Positions 23,264 to 35,997 of a stretch of DNA of 64,000 nucleotides are shown here, piece after piece. How positions within the stretch are numbered: the first letter of the stretch is position 1; every line of letters starts with the position of its first letter. Origin of the DNA: Pseudisothecium myosuroides (taxonomy: Eukaryota > Streptophyta > Bryopsida > Hypnales > Lembophyllaceae); contig OX637290.1 in assembly GCA_951799445.1 (NCBI GenBank), positions 26,282,987 through 26,346,986 on the forward strand, in the 5' to 3' direction. The notes under the pieces are model-generated. The model searched no databases, was not told the DNA's origin, and worked only from the letters and a program-made list of their open reading frames with translations. A program made the position numbers and the translations under genes.

Positions 23264-24261
23264 CTACCGCCTATCGGAAAGTCCATTGCCAATCGTTTTC
23301 ATGGCATCACTTAAGCTCAATAAGGCATCCACATAAGCCTTGCCAGTATTACTAGCACTCTCCATACGCTCACGTTCAAGCCTCATTAAATCAGTGTGGC
23401 GAGTTTTTTCTGATTGTAGTTTCTGTCTATCCAATTCTATGATTTCTTTATGACGTGTATCCTCATGACTGTGCCCAGAACTTATGGCTTCTACAAACTC
23501 AAGTCTGGTTTTATCCATTGATGCCAATGCACCATCTGCAGCCTTCATGGATAAACGCCTTTTCTTTGTAGAATAGTTCATGGATGATTCACCGTTCTCT
23601 GCAATTTAGAAAGATATATTAGAAAAAATTCAATGCAATAGTAAAGCATACATAAATGATATACCCATAATGAAAAAAAATGTGAAGAGGTGAATAACGT
23701 ACCAGTAGATGGAGACATGGTACTAGTATCAAGTGGAAGGTCTCCTGGATCCACAGCATTGGACAAACTTGGATACCATTCCAACAAGGCAAGGTACACA
23801 ACCTCATCGAATGGAGCTCGTGGAAACCTCCTCACATGATTCTTCTTCTCCAACGGGCTCATCGCAAAATAACTTTTCTGACCCGAGGGAATTTTTTTCT
23901 CATAATCATGAACTTTTTTGAAGTCCGGAGAGAGTTGTTCCCATTTGTCTTGGATTTGTTGTTCATTGCGATGAACACCTTTTTCCCATACATCATCAGC
24001 CATGGCCTTCCATCTTCTTGGTGCTGTGGTCATTTGAAGGCGTTGACTTTTTGTGGGTCCATATTTCTCAAAGTCCAATCTCTTGGCATGACACAAAATT
24101 AATGTATGTGGTACAGACCATCTCCTAGATGCGTACACTCTACCATCCACTCCTCCTTGAGGCTCTCCCAGTTCCACATGAATGTCATCTTGCGACTGAT
24201 TCTCAAGATTTATGGACTCGGGGTTCCAATTGAGGTCAATAGGAGTTCTCTGAGAGTCCAT
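23264..24261 (-). CDS. Harbinger-associated MYB/SANT-like protein
   Basis: Two exons join in frame: 24261-23703 and 23598-23264, with a 104-bp GT-AG intron (23702-23599, phase 1). The product is 297 aa. Residues about 46-125 form a MYB/SANT or trihelix-like domain; W48, W84 and W107 sit at the usual spaced core positions (RRWSVPH, RRWKAMADDVW, QDKWEQL). After the intron come a basic TKKRRL stretch, a possible nuclear signal, and a charged helix rich in E, K and R (about 225-265) likely to form a coiled coil. In known plant PIF/Harbinger elements a second protein of this type binds transposase and DNA and helps bring the transposase to the nucleus. It lies upstream of the transposase on the same strand and appears intact. 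Confidence 0.8.
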
Positions 24262-24544
24262 TTTCTACAAAAAAAAAGTATTTTATATATATTGATTATA
24301 AGAAGCAATGAATTTTTTTAATAATATAAAATTAGAATCATGTTTTTTAGAATTTAAAGATAACATGTTGACTTCAAATGAGATTCAAAGTAACTCTAGA
24401 TAAAATGAAAGCAACATTTCCTTCTTTTTTTATAATATCATGTTTTTATAATTTTATTTTAACACAGATGAACCATAAGTTCATTGCAAATAAAATCTCA
24501 TCAAGGTAAGAGGTCCTAAAGGTGCACATGCTTTAAAATTAAAA

Positions 24545-24628
24545 ACCTCCTTAAATGTACACTATGTATACATGTAGCTTTTTTGTGGCTTTCATCAATG
24601 TACAAAAAGTATACATTTAAAGAGGTGG
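24545..24628. repeat. hairpin repeat Q2
   Basis: ACCTCCTTAAATGTACAC on the left pairs with the complement of GTATACATTTAAAGAGGTGG on the right. The same arrangement recurs in Q1 at 41428-41537 with partly different arm sequence but preserved pairing. Confidence 0.5.
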
Positions 24629-25304
24629 GCTATTTTAGAGCCTTATGCCATTTGAACTTTAAAATTTCACAACTAATTCTAGAAAGCTTCAAACAATATA
24701 GAACGACTTGGGTTAAATGCCATTTCCACTTATATTTTTAGTGAAAATGTTTCACCTCCCTTAAATATGATTTCAGCTCTTAAATGGGCACTTTTTGGAC
24801 CTCCTACCACACAAGTATGGAAACCATAGAACTCTGAACTAAACTCCAAACTGCACAACAAGGTTCCAACACAAAGCAAGGAAAGTACTTTTATTTTAAT
24901 TGTAATGAGCTAAGAAAAAAACAAAATAATGGACCAAACCAGTACAACAAATATAATCCAGTAACTCACAAAATTCCTCACTCACATCATTAATAAACAC
25001 AATGATTAATGCATTTTTTTGGAGTTACACAAGCTTAATTTTTCTAAAACCCTTAATGTGGATTCAAAATTTCAAACCTAACAGACAAAAAGCAAATTCA
25101 AACTCAAATGTCAAACTTCCATCATGCCATAAGAAATTAAACTAAAGAACTACAGTATTGAGAATGAAGTACCTCAAGTCACTGATACAGCTCGATTGCA
25201 ACACAATTGAACTAAATGCTTAACCAAAATTACTCCAAAAGAATGCTCCCAAAAACTCCAATATGCCTTCGTATGCCTCCAATCTAAATATGAATCCAGC
25301 AAGC

Positions 25305-25350
25305 ACCTCCAGTAAGCGCCTCCAGTAAGCGCCTCCAGTAAGCGCCTTGT
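25305..25350. repeat. 13-bp tandem repeat
   Basis: CCTCCAGTAAGCG is repeated about three and a half times, with diverged versions before (AGCACCTCC) and after (CCTCCAGTAAGCTATG). Confidence 0.7.
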
Positions 25351-25961
25351 GAAACTTAAAATCCTCCAGTAAGCTATGCCAAAAGAAACGTGAAACTCCA
25401 GCCTCTTCCACTAGCGCCTCCAAAAGAAATGTGAAACTTCAGTAACCACCTCCGCCTCCAACACAGACGCTTGGGGAATGCAACCCAATGTACAAAAGCC
25501 GACTCATGGTCCGCACATCACATTTGAAGCCAAAAAGACATTTAAAATTCCTCAACAGTTGCATTATAGTTGCCATTGACTTACTAGTGCAAGTTCGATG
25601 CTCCAAGCAACTGGATGTAGCAAGTAGGATATCTTGAGAATCCTATTGTGACCAATGAGAGTACTTGACCGATATCGGTGGAAGGGAGGAATATTCTTTG
25701 ATGGACGCCGATGTTGCCGATGAACCGGTGGAATTAATTCCCCGAGCAACGCGCTACAGCTCCCTTGCATGTTCATCGGTGGGACAAATTTTTGGACTCT
25801 AGCGCTTCTACTGCCCACCGATGCAGCATGTAAGCTCGCCCTTAGAGTAGGCGTTAGCTTTAGCTACCTAAGTTTGGGAGTTGGGACGACGCTACTGCTG
25901 CCACGGTTTGTAGGCGCAGCTGCCGCGAGGGGAAGCTCAACAGGCAGCGAATGCGCGCTAA

Positions 25962-26293
25962 GAGCATCTCCACCGTTGCACTGGGGAGCCCCTCGGCCCC
26001 TCAAATTGAGGGCCTGCACTCCAAAATGGCTCCCACCGTATATATGGAATCGAAAAGATAAAGCCCGGTCCCGCTCAAATATGTAATGAATCCGGAATCC
26101 TCTGACAATGTTTTTGTCTCCTTTTAGGAAAGTTGGACCACTATAACAATTCCCACCAATGAGAATGCAAAGTTATTAGAGATATGGAGAGCAAGGGTGA
26201 AGAACTACTTAGAAGGTTGAGCCCGGAAGGAGAATGGAGCCCGCAAAAAGCCATTTGGCGAGGCGATTTTTTAGAGCAAGAGTGGAGATGCTC
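25962..26293. mobile_element. Harbinger-like MITE N1, TAA target duplication
   Basis: The terminal inverted repeats GAGCATCTCCAC / GTGGAGATGCTC are exact over 12 bp and flanked by TAA on both sides (25959-25961 and 26294-26296). The interior is non-coding. It shares the GAGCATC terminus with N2 at 42187. Confidence 0.8.
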
Positions 26294-27966
26294 TAAGTAA
26301 AGCTAAGTTTCACCAAGAAAAAGCAGCAACAACGCCAAGATAAGTGTAGCGGAGTCTATCATTTAGGTTGCAATTGCAGAAATGGACCTAGCCGCGATGT
26401 TTATCCTTAAGAATAGGAATTGGCACATTACATTACAAGAAAAATAGGGCCTAATGAAAGCCTTCAAGACAAGCAATGGTGTCACTGCCGCACCAAAAAA
26501 CTAAAGAAAAATCAAGAAAGGACAGTCCTAGCTGGTCGAACTTCGGCCAACAAGGATTGCGGTTATTTAATTATTTATTTATTCAAATTTTTTGGAGGGA
26601 AAAGAATTTTGATTTTTTTTTTAAATCTCAAGAAGTAACATCACTGCTATTCTAGTTTTGCAACCCTTTTTAAGTCCCATATTTCTTGTAATATATGTCA
26701 AAGAGCAAATGAAAGACATTCACATAGGAGCTTTAAACCTTTAAGACCGAGCATGCCAATTTTGGTCTTTTTAAATTGAATTTTGAGAATTGGAACACTT
26801 TCCTAGCCTTAGTTGCCTGTGAGGTGTGAACGAGATGTGAGGGCACGGAAATTCCGCTTCCAATGAGCCATTGGCCATCAAATTTGGAGCAATAATGATT
26901 TGTCTATGGCAATTTGAAGTTGGGATTTCTAAAGTTTCAAAATGCATTGTGGAACATGTTTCTCTATCGAATTTATTTGTGTATAACTAAAGAGAAAATG
27001 CCAACTTCACCATAATGTTCATTATAATTTCCTCTATTTTCTATAAAAATTTCATGGTAAAGTGAGCTTTTTTGTAATTACTATGATTTTTCAAAGATAG
27101 AAACTCTAAAAAATCTTATAAATTTCATTTTTTTCTCAAAAAATATTTAAAAATCAGATCAGATAGAAGATATGCATGGTTATTTGTGGAAAAATAATAA
27201 TTTAAAATTAAATTATAAAATTTTAATATGCAAATTTGATTCCAAGAGAATTCAAGAGGTTGCTTGGGGCTCCTTAGGCCCTAAAGGATTAAGCAAAGCA
27301 TGTTACGAGAAAGACAAGAGCATGTATAGTAGAAATTCTAATCCCTCCATCCTAAATTGATCTTCCGGTTCCGCTTAATGTTTTGTCCCAAAATAGTCTT
27401 CCCAGTGTGACTAGGAAAAAGGCCCACAGTCTTGGCATGTTGTGAGAATGTCTATTAGTTGCATGTGTAATATTAGAGGGGTGTAGCTGGTCAATCCATT
27501 CAGATCCATTCAACAATAACAAAAAAATGAGGTAGGGTCCCTTTTGTCCACCTAGTTTAGCCGTTCAAGTCACTTTGAGCATCAGAGTCAAAGTTGCAAC
27601 TAAATTTGATATAGCCTTTCATTCCACAAAAAGGAATGAAGAGGCTGAGTGGGGTCGGGCTGGAAGTTCATTAACTTTTTCATTGGTTCTTTTTCATTTA
27701 GTCCAAAAGCAGGTATTTATCAATCACACTAAAAAGATAATGAAATTGCACTGCGTTGGAAAGAATCTTTTTACCTCTAATATGCATTTTATTCAAGTAC
27801 ACTAATTTTATTATTAATTTTATTCAAGTACATTTATTCATATACATTAATTTTGAGTTAAATCGTTTTTCACATAATTAAGTTCCTAGCACTAGAAAGA
27901 ATGTGAATGGCCACTACGAAATGAGGAGCAAAATTGAGGGTTAGAATAAGTTTAGAAGTCCTTCAT
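26294..27966. other. intergenic repeats, no gene seen
   Basis: CATTACAAGAAAAATAGGGC at about 26433-26452 resembles a CACTA-type terminus without a partner. Element E lies inside. No convincing coding region is present. Confidence 0.4.
26733..27292. mobile_element. probable TTAA-bounded element E
   Basis: The left end is TTAAACCTTTAAGACC and the right end is GGCCCTAAAGGATTAA, so the repeats agree at about 9 of 12 positions inside TTAA. The size of 560 bp and non-coding interior fit a decayed relative of the A/B elements. Confidence 0.45.
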
Positions 27967-28490
27967 TTAATCCCTAATGACCCAAGGAGGTTGTACTTTC
28001 AAATTAGGCAAAAATTGCCAAGAATTTGAGGATTTTGAGCAATTTGGTTGTTCATTTTTTTGCTCACTCTCAATCGGAACTTTAGCTCAAATAAATTTAG
28101 ATTATTTGACCTCACAATTTAATAGAGATTTAACTTTGAAGTATTATTTGGGTCAGTGGAAAAATAGGGCAACGCACTTTGAAGGAGCATATCTTTGTGA
28201 GAATATTTTAAAATGATGACCTTTTGTGCTCAGTGAAAGACAAAAGATTTGAGAATGCTTGTCTAAAATTTCACAATATTCCAAGCATCTTTCAATTCAT
28301 GGTGGAGCTTGTAATGCACGGTGGTCACTGAAATGAGAGTAGTGCTTGTAAGAAAAAAAAAGAATAGGCACACTTGTCTTCTCCTTGAGTTCCTTAGATT
28401 TGGCCTTTTTGAGGTGGATCACCCCTTTTTGAGGTGAGCAACAATTGCATTGTTGGCTTAACTTTTCAGTTCATGTCCAAACCAAATCCA
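27967..28490 (+). mobile_element. TTAA-bounded element D1
   Basis: It starts TTAATCCCTAATGACCCAAG. The body aligns in reverse orientation with the two halves of D2 (56510-56860 and 57802-57991) around element A7, so D1 is the uninterrupted version of that copy. Its right end is unclear but lies near CATGTCCAAACCAAATCC (28473-28490). Confidence 0.6.
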
Positions 28491-29061
28491 AAAAAATGAA
28501 TTGTGAACTATTTTACAACACTTAACTTAAAAAAATTCCACAAGGCGGAGTTTAACTTCGAATTTACTAAAACTACCGCATTGGATTTATAATGCAATCT
28601 ATTTTCTAGAACTAAATTTTATTTAAAAAAATTCTAATATAAAAACGAGACAACTCAAAAAAGAGGGGCAACAATTAGAAAATGGTTGTATGGGTCATGG
28701 ATCATTAGGAATTAATCTCCTAATCCTCAATACCAAATTTCTTGTTGAATATTGATCATTAGGACTTTTGAAAAGAATCGAGTAGTAGAGTGCTATTTCA
28801 TATATTTGGGCAAGTGGAAGGCAATCAATGCATGTGCAAAAGCCAAGTATTGGAGTTTGTTGAGAGAATACGTTTTGAGTGTGAAAAGAAAAGTGTCACA
28901 ACCCTCATCTTGAGGCATGCATGTGCCACCTTGGTGAACAAAGGGGACATTGAAAGTGATTCGCCACACCTTGTAAGAGATGAGGTGCAGGAAATTGGAA
29001 GTCTCTAGCCATCAAAGTGTTGTAGCGCTCTACTTAGGACAAATTAGATGGTATGTTGTAC

Positions 29062-29760
29062 GGGTCGTTGCAAGAAAGACCTGTACTAGTTATTTGTCAC
29101 AGGGGGAGTTCCAAAACTTTCTTTTGCAATAATTTTTGAATCCTAATTTGCATGAACTTAAAATTTTATTGGAAATTTTTGTCTTGAGTGTAATCATATC
29201 TCATATTTTTCAGAATTTTTTTAAAATAATTTTATATTTAAAAATCAATTAAATTAATATGTCACGTTTTGAGTTTTAGGGATTTTGAGTACTATGGAGT
29301 CCCCAAATTTAATGATTTAGGGCTGAAATTTCTATGGTGTATTCCCATAGTAGTAAGTCATGTTTCTACCAAAGGGAATTTAAAAATATTTTATTTTATG
29401 TCTTCTACGTTTATGCAAATAGGGCTCCCTTGCGCACTCAATTCTAAACATTAAAAATGGTTTCAAGACCATTATTTTGGTGGAATCTCTTCACCATGAA
29501 GTCTTCCCAAATTAAAAATTTTTAGTTTCTTTGAAAATTGTTTTTCCTATTTTTTACAAATTAAAACGTCCAAATATCTATTTTTTGGCGATTCTGCACT
29601 TTTCTAGTTCTCCCACTTAAATAATTTTTTTGGACTTTTCCTACATAAGGGACCTTCATATTATTTTTAAAATGTTTTTCTAATTTTATAGTACTTCCGA
29701 AATAAAGGCCCAAAACTGCCAAAGTGGAACAAAAACAGCAGGTCTTTCTTGCAACGACCT
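29062..29760. mobile_element. TIR element L1, 4-bp target duplication
   Basis: The ends GGGTCGTTGCAAGAAAGACC and GGTCTTTCTTGCAACGACCT are inverted repeats flanked by GTAC on both sides (29058-29061 and 29761-29764). The interior is non-coding and aligns loosely with L2 at 51238, including the AAGTCTTC, GGAATTTAAAAA and TTTACAAATTAAAA blocks. Confidence 0.75.
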
Positions 29761-32546
29761 GTACATGCTTGGAAAAGCTTGTGAGAAGACTCATCCATGG
29801 GTCTAAAGAACGCAAGGATCCAAGTTGTAAGTCAAAAGTTGTGGCTCTTCAAAGTTGGCAGTATTCTGGCCGCGATCCGAGGTGTGGGACGTGGGAGTAG
29901 GGGTTTTGAGATGAATCCTTAGGCTAAATAGGACATGTTGTATATCATTGGAAAGCTAAAAAGACCATCTTTTTATAATGCTAAAGATTATGAGGAGATC
30001 AATTGCAAGCTAAAAGTTATGGGCATCCAAAGAGGGTGGAGTCTTAGAGAACTATACCTATTAGGGGACCTGGATCATTGGAGGGCCATAACTTTTGCAA
30101 TACTTGTTGGAATTGGAAAATTGAGTACTCCAAAATGAACTACAAGAAGTTTAAAACAAGAAAATGAGCTTGCATGCTAGATTTGGAGCTTGGAGCTAAA
30201 AGTTATAATGCCGATGGAAAGATGAGGAGTCTTTTAGAGCTTGATTTTGAGGAAACAACTTTGGAGTAGGTGGTCTTCCAAGATGGGAAGTGTCGTGGAT
30301 GTTTTGGTGGATCCTTAGAAGAGGGAATCTATTAAATGCTACAAAAAGTACTATGAAAAAGATGATTTCCTTCTTCGCTCTTGAATGGTACCATAGTAAG
30401 TCATTGTGGCCACAAGCGATGAAGTTGGTGTTAAGGCCTCACTGCCGCTTTTGTGTTACCATGCAGTGCTTGTACACTCTTTGATACTGGTTAGGTGGTG
30501 TTCTGTTCCACATTAGGCCATGATGTAATTCCCAATTGATGAGTCCCGATTTGTAAGTCTTATGGTGAGTTCTAATATGAAAAGTGGTTGGGCCTAGTGG
30601 AAAATTGGGTCCCATTCAAGGGCGGTTAGCACCAGTGGGGAGTAGTGCCGCCACCGGATGCTTGGACATCAATGGAAGTTTTGCTTCATGTCATCAAATG
30701 AAATTCCCGGTGTCTTGTGGGAATTAAGTCTTGGAATGAAAGTGTCAGGACTTACAGAGGAATGAAGAATCTATAACTAGTTGGAACCTAACATTGTGGA
30801 GGCGTGGCATATACATGTTAGGAGATTGTGACCCTTGGTGTCACTAAAGAATTAAGTGCTTGGAGAGCACTTGGAAGTGGGTTTGAGGAACTTACATGTC
30901 ACTAAGGGGCGAGACAAAGAGTATGTTTGAAGCATGGTAGTTTGGAGGGGGGGTACATTTGAATGGCATGGATATTTGCCCATATTGATGGAATCTTGGC
31001 AAAAGGTTTTGGTTATCCCAACAAGTACTACTACTTATGAGAGAGACTTTTCGAAGTAGAGTCTCATTAAAATTCAACTTTGTTTAGAACTTCAAATAGA
31101 GATCTTAGATACACTTATAGGAGGATCTTTGTACAAGATTAGTATTTAGAATATGAAATGGCATCAGGGTCTTAAGTTGTTGAAGAACATGAAATATAAA
31201 AGATTGGTAAGTCTTTTTGAAAGGTGTCAAATTATTGAAATACCTACCAATTTAATAAAATTTACTATATTCAATTTGTGAGAATTTTAGCACTTTAAAT
31301 TTAAATTTTTATACGTCATTTGGTAAGCAAGTTTTTTTTTAATAATACATCAATTGAAAGGAAAATTTAGAAGGATGTATCATTAGAAAGTTGCTTGGAG
31401 GTTCCATTGTGTCAATTGTCAACAATTGCAAAGTTGTCCAACGTTGGGCTTTTTTTCCACATTTTTCAATAAGGTATGATTTGTACCAAAATTTATTGGT
31501 AATATATTTGTACCACAATTAAAAGCCCATATCCAGGCCAATATGAGTAGTGATATACATTTTGGACTCTCAAATGAATTTCATTACATAAAGTCTTTTA
31601 CTTTGTGTTAAGAGTGACAATCAATGATATTATTTTGTAGTCAAACCTAGATTAAAAGTAGAAAATTGGAAGAAATTTCACTCAAAATGGATGAAAAATT
31701 TGGAAATAAACAATTAGGACTTTATTCCAAATTTAGCATTTCAAAATTAACTATTATCATTTAGACTAGTCTAATATTAATTTAATGTTGGTTTTACAAC
31801 TAATTTGAATGAAGATTCTCTTGTAGACTATCCAAGCTTTATAGGAGTAAAAGGTGAGTGTTATCCTTGTTGATTCCTTTGAGAGGTACAAGACCTTATG
31901 ATGACTTGTAACTAAAACAACCAAAAGGTTTGGCCTTAATCTTGCAAGGTTGTATGAGTCAAAAAGTTGTTTATAAATGATTTCAAATGGACATTAGAAG
32001 ATGAAGAATTATAATTTTTCACACAATTGTTTTTTAAATACTTCCTTGAATTATTTGCAATGCGTGGTGGTGGAAATTCTCTCAATGAGGGATCTCAAAG
32101 TTCACTAAAAAAGAAGATGCCAAACAAATGGATCACAAAAGTGTTTATTCCATTAGAAGAAAATGGATTCTCTTGAGGGCTGGATGGAAGTGCTCTAAAT
32201 GACCTTGAACTTGTATTTTAGTTTGCCCTATCCTCTATTGCAATTTATTATTTTATATCGTAATATGGAAGGTGTTACAAACCAATGGGCTACTTCAATG
32301 GGATACACCATGATTTTTCTATGTGGCACATGAGGCAAGGATAGTACTTCATATACTTCTTGTAGAGATTTGTAGGCTCTTGAAATAGCTTGACAAGTCA
32401 AATCTTCAAATGGATGAAACAAAACTGATGAAATTAACTTATACATATGCATAGCGAACAACTAAGTATGTCATTTAACCTTGTAAGGACAAAGCCAATG
32501 ACTATGCAATCAAACTTCAAATTCCTTCTTCTTGAATGCTCTATTT

Positions 32547-32550
<4 letters not shown>

Positions 32551-32614
<64 letters not shown>
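32551..32614. repeat. TA microsatellite
   Basis: About 32 uninterrupted TA dinucleotides. Confidence 0.97.
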
Positions 32615-32618
<4 letters not shown>

Positions 32619-33677
32619 TAACTTATGCTTGTATGAAATAGTGTTTGTAGCAAGTTGTTTGAAGCAACAAAATGTTTCAAGATGTGGGCATGCTTTATTA
32701 TGAGTGTTGAATGTATTTCAATCTAAAAAGGTTTCTTATTTTTGTGGTGATTTGAAATTACTGTGAAATTTTGGAAGAAAAAGCAAAGAGAAATCATATC
32801 AAATGTACAATATATACAAAAAATCTAAAAAATTTACTATAAATATATTTACCATGTTCTAAAACTCTAGGTAATCTTTTAATTGAACAATTAGCGTGAC
32901 AATTAGTTGACCATAGATATTATCCCAAAACTCAAGTTGTAGTAAATTATTCAATTTTAGGTAATTTCAAATCTTCAAATTAGATTTACAACAACACTTG
33001 ATAAATTTTGTTTCATTAATTGGGCTCAAATTCCAAAAATTTGGTTAAATCTTAGACCTTGAGTAAAGAAATAAAAATAAACAAAGTACATAAGATAAAT
33101 ATTAATTTCTTGATATCCATTATTATTCATCTTTTTCTATTAAAAAAATCAATAATTCCTCAATTAAAGATATTTCCACCACCTGTTGCAAACACACTCA
33201 AAAGAAGTTTAAGAAAGATTTGGATGAAAAATTGCAATCCTTCATCATCTAATGTTCATTGCAAATTATTTGTAATTCTTTTGGGGGCTTTTGTGAACAT
33301 GCAAAGTTCAAATGGTGTGTGTTATAATTTTCCCTCTCATAAATTGTCCTCTAATATTGAAGTACATATAAGAAGTTATGGTGTACCCACATTCAGCAGC
33401 TTTGGATGGGAAGGATTTTGGAACATCCTCCAATTTCAAATTCAAAAATTCAAAACTAATTCTATAAGAGTCCAAAAAATGAATAAAAGTTGGTATTATT
33501 TATAAGGTTATTTTGATAAAAATGGTAACATGGTGTCAAACACAACGTGTCAAATCCAAAATAGCTCTAACGTTTGCTACAAAAGAATATCCATAGAACA
33601 TATCAAGAATATTCTTGGACTATTTGAAGATATTTGTAAATATTTGAAGAAAGTTGTCTAATACACTAGAAATATAT

Positions 33678-35499
33678 TTAACCCCTAAAGGACCATTCTC
33701 CCTTCGGGGGACAAATGAGATTTTGGGCAAGTACCTACAAGCAAAATTTTGCCCTAATTTTTTGAAATTTTTTTTGACAACAGAAAAACTGATTGGCTTT
33801 GTGGGAATATAAGTTTTTTCCAATCAGTGCCTAGGAACAAAAATTATGTCCAAATAAGCTCAAAACAAGGGAAAGGGGGCAGTAAAAAAAAATTTAATTC
33901 AATTTTTTTTTCAATTTTTTTTCTCATAGATTATATTTTTTTCTACATGGAAAGATTTGATTCATTCCATTTGGATTTATCATGAGTAAGTTATGAACAA
34001 TCTTGTTTTTTGGGCAATTAGAGCATTGAAAAAATAACTTGTAGGATTCATTTGTGAATGCAATTCTTACAATTCCCCCCCCCAAAAAGTTCCACATGGT
34101 TTAGTTTTCTTGCTAGAATAATGTCACCATTAGGATTAGTGCATTTTAATTCCATCTTAGAGATATTAATAATTTAGATTTTCCTACTATCTCATACCTA
34201 CTTCTATTTAATAAAAAAATTTAAAATGAAAATTAAGTTCTTTTTTGAAAACTTTTTTCCTAGACTCTCAATACAATTCTCCACCATGAAGACTTAAAGC
34301 TCAAAACTTTGTCGTGCAAAAAATTAAAGATTTAAAATTAAAAAATCTAGTCCCACAATGTACTGAAAAACTTGTTTTTTTCTTTTTAACTCCTAAAGGC
34401 CCAAAGTCCCCTCGGGGGACACTTGGGATTTCGGGCAGGCTTGTGTGACTTGAAATTTCGACCTGATTTTTTGAAACTTTTTTTGAAGATAGGAACTCAC
34501 ATTAGCTTTCCAAAAATATAATTTTTTTTTCAATCGGTGCCCGGGAAAAAAAGTTATGCCGCCCAAAGCCAAAAAAGCAATTCGCCGGGCAGAAAAAAAA
34601 AACTTAAAAAAATTGAATTTTTTTTTTTTTTCCCTCAAAGATCATGTTTTTGTCTATATTCGAAGCTTTGATTCATTCTAATTGGACTTAGAATGAGAAA
34701 GTTATGGACAATCTTGTTTTTCGGGCAATCTAAGCGTCTTCTTCAAAAAACAACTTATAAAATTCATTTTTGAATGCAATTTTTGAAATTTAAAAAAAAA
34801 AAATTTGTGAAAAGGTTAAGCTTGTTTGCAAGAACAATCCCACCGTTGGGATTATGGTTTTTTAATTCCATCTAAGAGCTATTGAAGATTTAGAGTTTTG
34901 TTCAATTTTGGACCTACTTCTACTTAACAATTTTTTTGTATGTGAAAATCAAGTTTTGACATTCTGAATTTTTTTTCCCCAACTCTCAACTCAAATATTC
35001 AACATAAAAATTTTAACTTTATGGTGTGTAGTGCAAAAAAAATCCACAAATGGCCGTCAAAGTCATCTGAAATTGCAATCCAGAGTTCAAAAAAAATTCT
35101 TTTTCCAATTTCAAACGCTAATATCTTCCAATCCGTACGGTCAAACTTCATGAAATTTTTACCACATGATTTGAGACAAGTGAAGTAAAAGATCCTACAG
35201 TTAGATTCTAAAAAAAAAGTTTTTTTTGGTTTAGGGAGTGATGGCAGCAGAAATGGCAGTTTTCAGTGGTTTTGGAGCCAGAAATGCCTTGGGCCTTTAG
35301 GGGTTAAACTCATCTTGCAATCTGTGCGGTCAAAAAATTTGAAATTTTTTCTACACATTTTCATACTAGTCAAGTGAAAGATCCTATGGTTAGATGTTAA
35401 AATAAACAAATTTCACTTTTTTTTTTACTCTTTGCTATAGAAATGGCAATTTTGAGTGTTTTTTGGCCCCCCAAAAGGCCTTGGTCCTTTAGGGGTTGA
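33678..35499 (+). mobile_element. TTAA-bounded element A3, split by B1
   Basis: It starts TTAACCCCTAAAGGACC, followed by a hairpin-forming CTCCCTTCGGGGGACAAATG. The right end is GGTCCTTTAGGGGTTGA, with the last TTAA mutated to TTGA. Element B1 interrupts it at 34386-35308; without B1 it would be about 900 bp, the family length. The flanks match repeat M at 12996-13150. Confidence 0.85.
34386..35308 (+). mobile_element. TTAA-bounded element B1 nested in A3
   Basis: It starts TTAACTCCTAAAGGCCCAAA and ends TTGGGCCTTTAGGGGTTAA. It sits where uninterrupted A copies (A4, A5, A6, A7) read CACTTTAAACGCA, so the single TTAA of the target is present on both sides of B1. This is direct evidence for TTAA target duplication. 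The interior has the B-type hairpin GTCCCCTCGGGGGAC and is non-coding. Confidence 0.9.
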
Positions 35500-35997
35500 C
35501 ATGACCCATGACATGATACAACAACACAATGCCTAGTATGAAAATAATGTCTAATAAGATGACACACTAAATATTTTATTTTTATTTTTGTAAAAAAATT
35601 CATTGAAAAAATGATTTGAAGAGTACAACCATTATGAAAATTTGAATCAATACATAGAAAAATGGTATATGAACACTACACCTTACAAAGAAAGCTTGAA
35701 TATGATTCCAAAATCCCCACACACTATCTTAGATGAATGTGGTCTAATTAGTATAAACATTTGGATGAATAAAGACAAATGTAGATGAATGACAATGAAT
35801 ATTGGGTGAATGTAAATAGAAGGTGGATGTTCATACTATTTGAGAAAGTATAATATTAGTTTGGACCATATTAAGTTTGATAATATCTAAAATATTTTAA
35901 GCTTCTATATTTTAAATGGATGTCACAATGTGCATAATTTCCAAATTAGTGTTATTAATTGGTCACACTAATTCAATTAACTTGTGTAATCTGACCT
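35500..35997. other. intergenic DNA, no gene seen
   Basis: AT-rich, with imperfect GAATG/GATGAATG-type short repeats around 35760-35830. The first part continues repeat M beyond element A3. Confidence 0.4.

Larger units (their letters stand above)
24262..25961. other. AT-rich DNA upstream of the Harbinger genes
   Basis: No further gene seen. The segment near 24480-24830 is a diverged relative of 41380-42040 and contains hairpin Q2. The end of the Harbinger transposon should lie here or shortly beyond but was not identified. Confidence 0.4.
28491..33677. other. AT-rich repeat relics, no gene seen
   Basis: Element L1 and a TA microsatellite are the only sharply bounded features. The segment about 29800-30270 contains several copies of an AAAAGTTATGG / CCATAACTTTTG motif in both orientations, of the kind that also recurs in the A and B elements. 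A 148-codon open frame at 33059-33505 has no recognisable domain and an AT-biased composition. Confidence 0.4.

Noticed and set aside
25220..25423. 67-codon minus-strand frame with a repeated peptide
   Set aside because: The peptide repeat comes from a 13-bp tandem DNA repeat, and the unit length is not a multiple of three, so no frame is conserved.
32447..32641. Open frame containing a Tyr-Ile repeat
   Set aside because: It is the translation of the TA microsatellite.
33059..33505. 148-codon plus-strand open frame
   Set aside because: AT-biased composition, lysine/isoleucine/asparagine-rich start, no domain, in a repeat-relic region; best explained as a chance frame.
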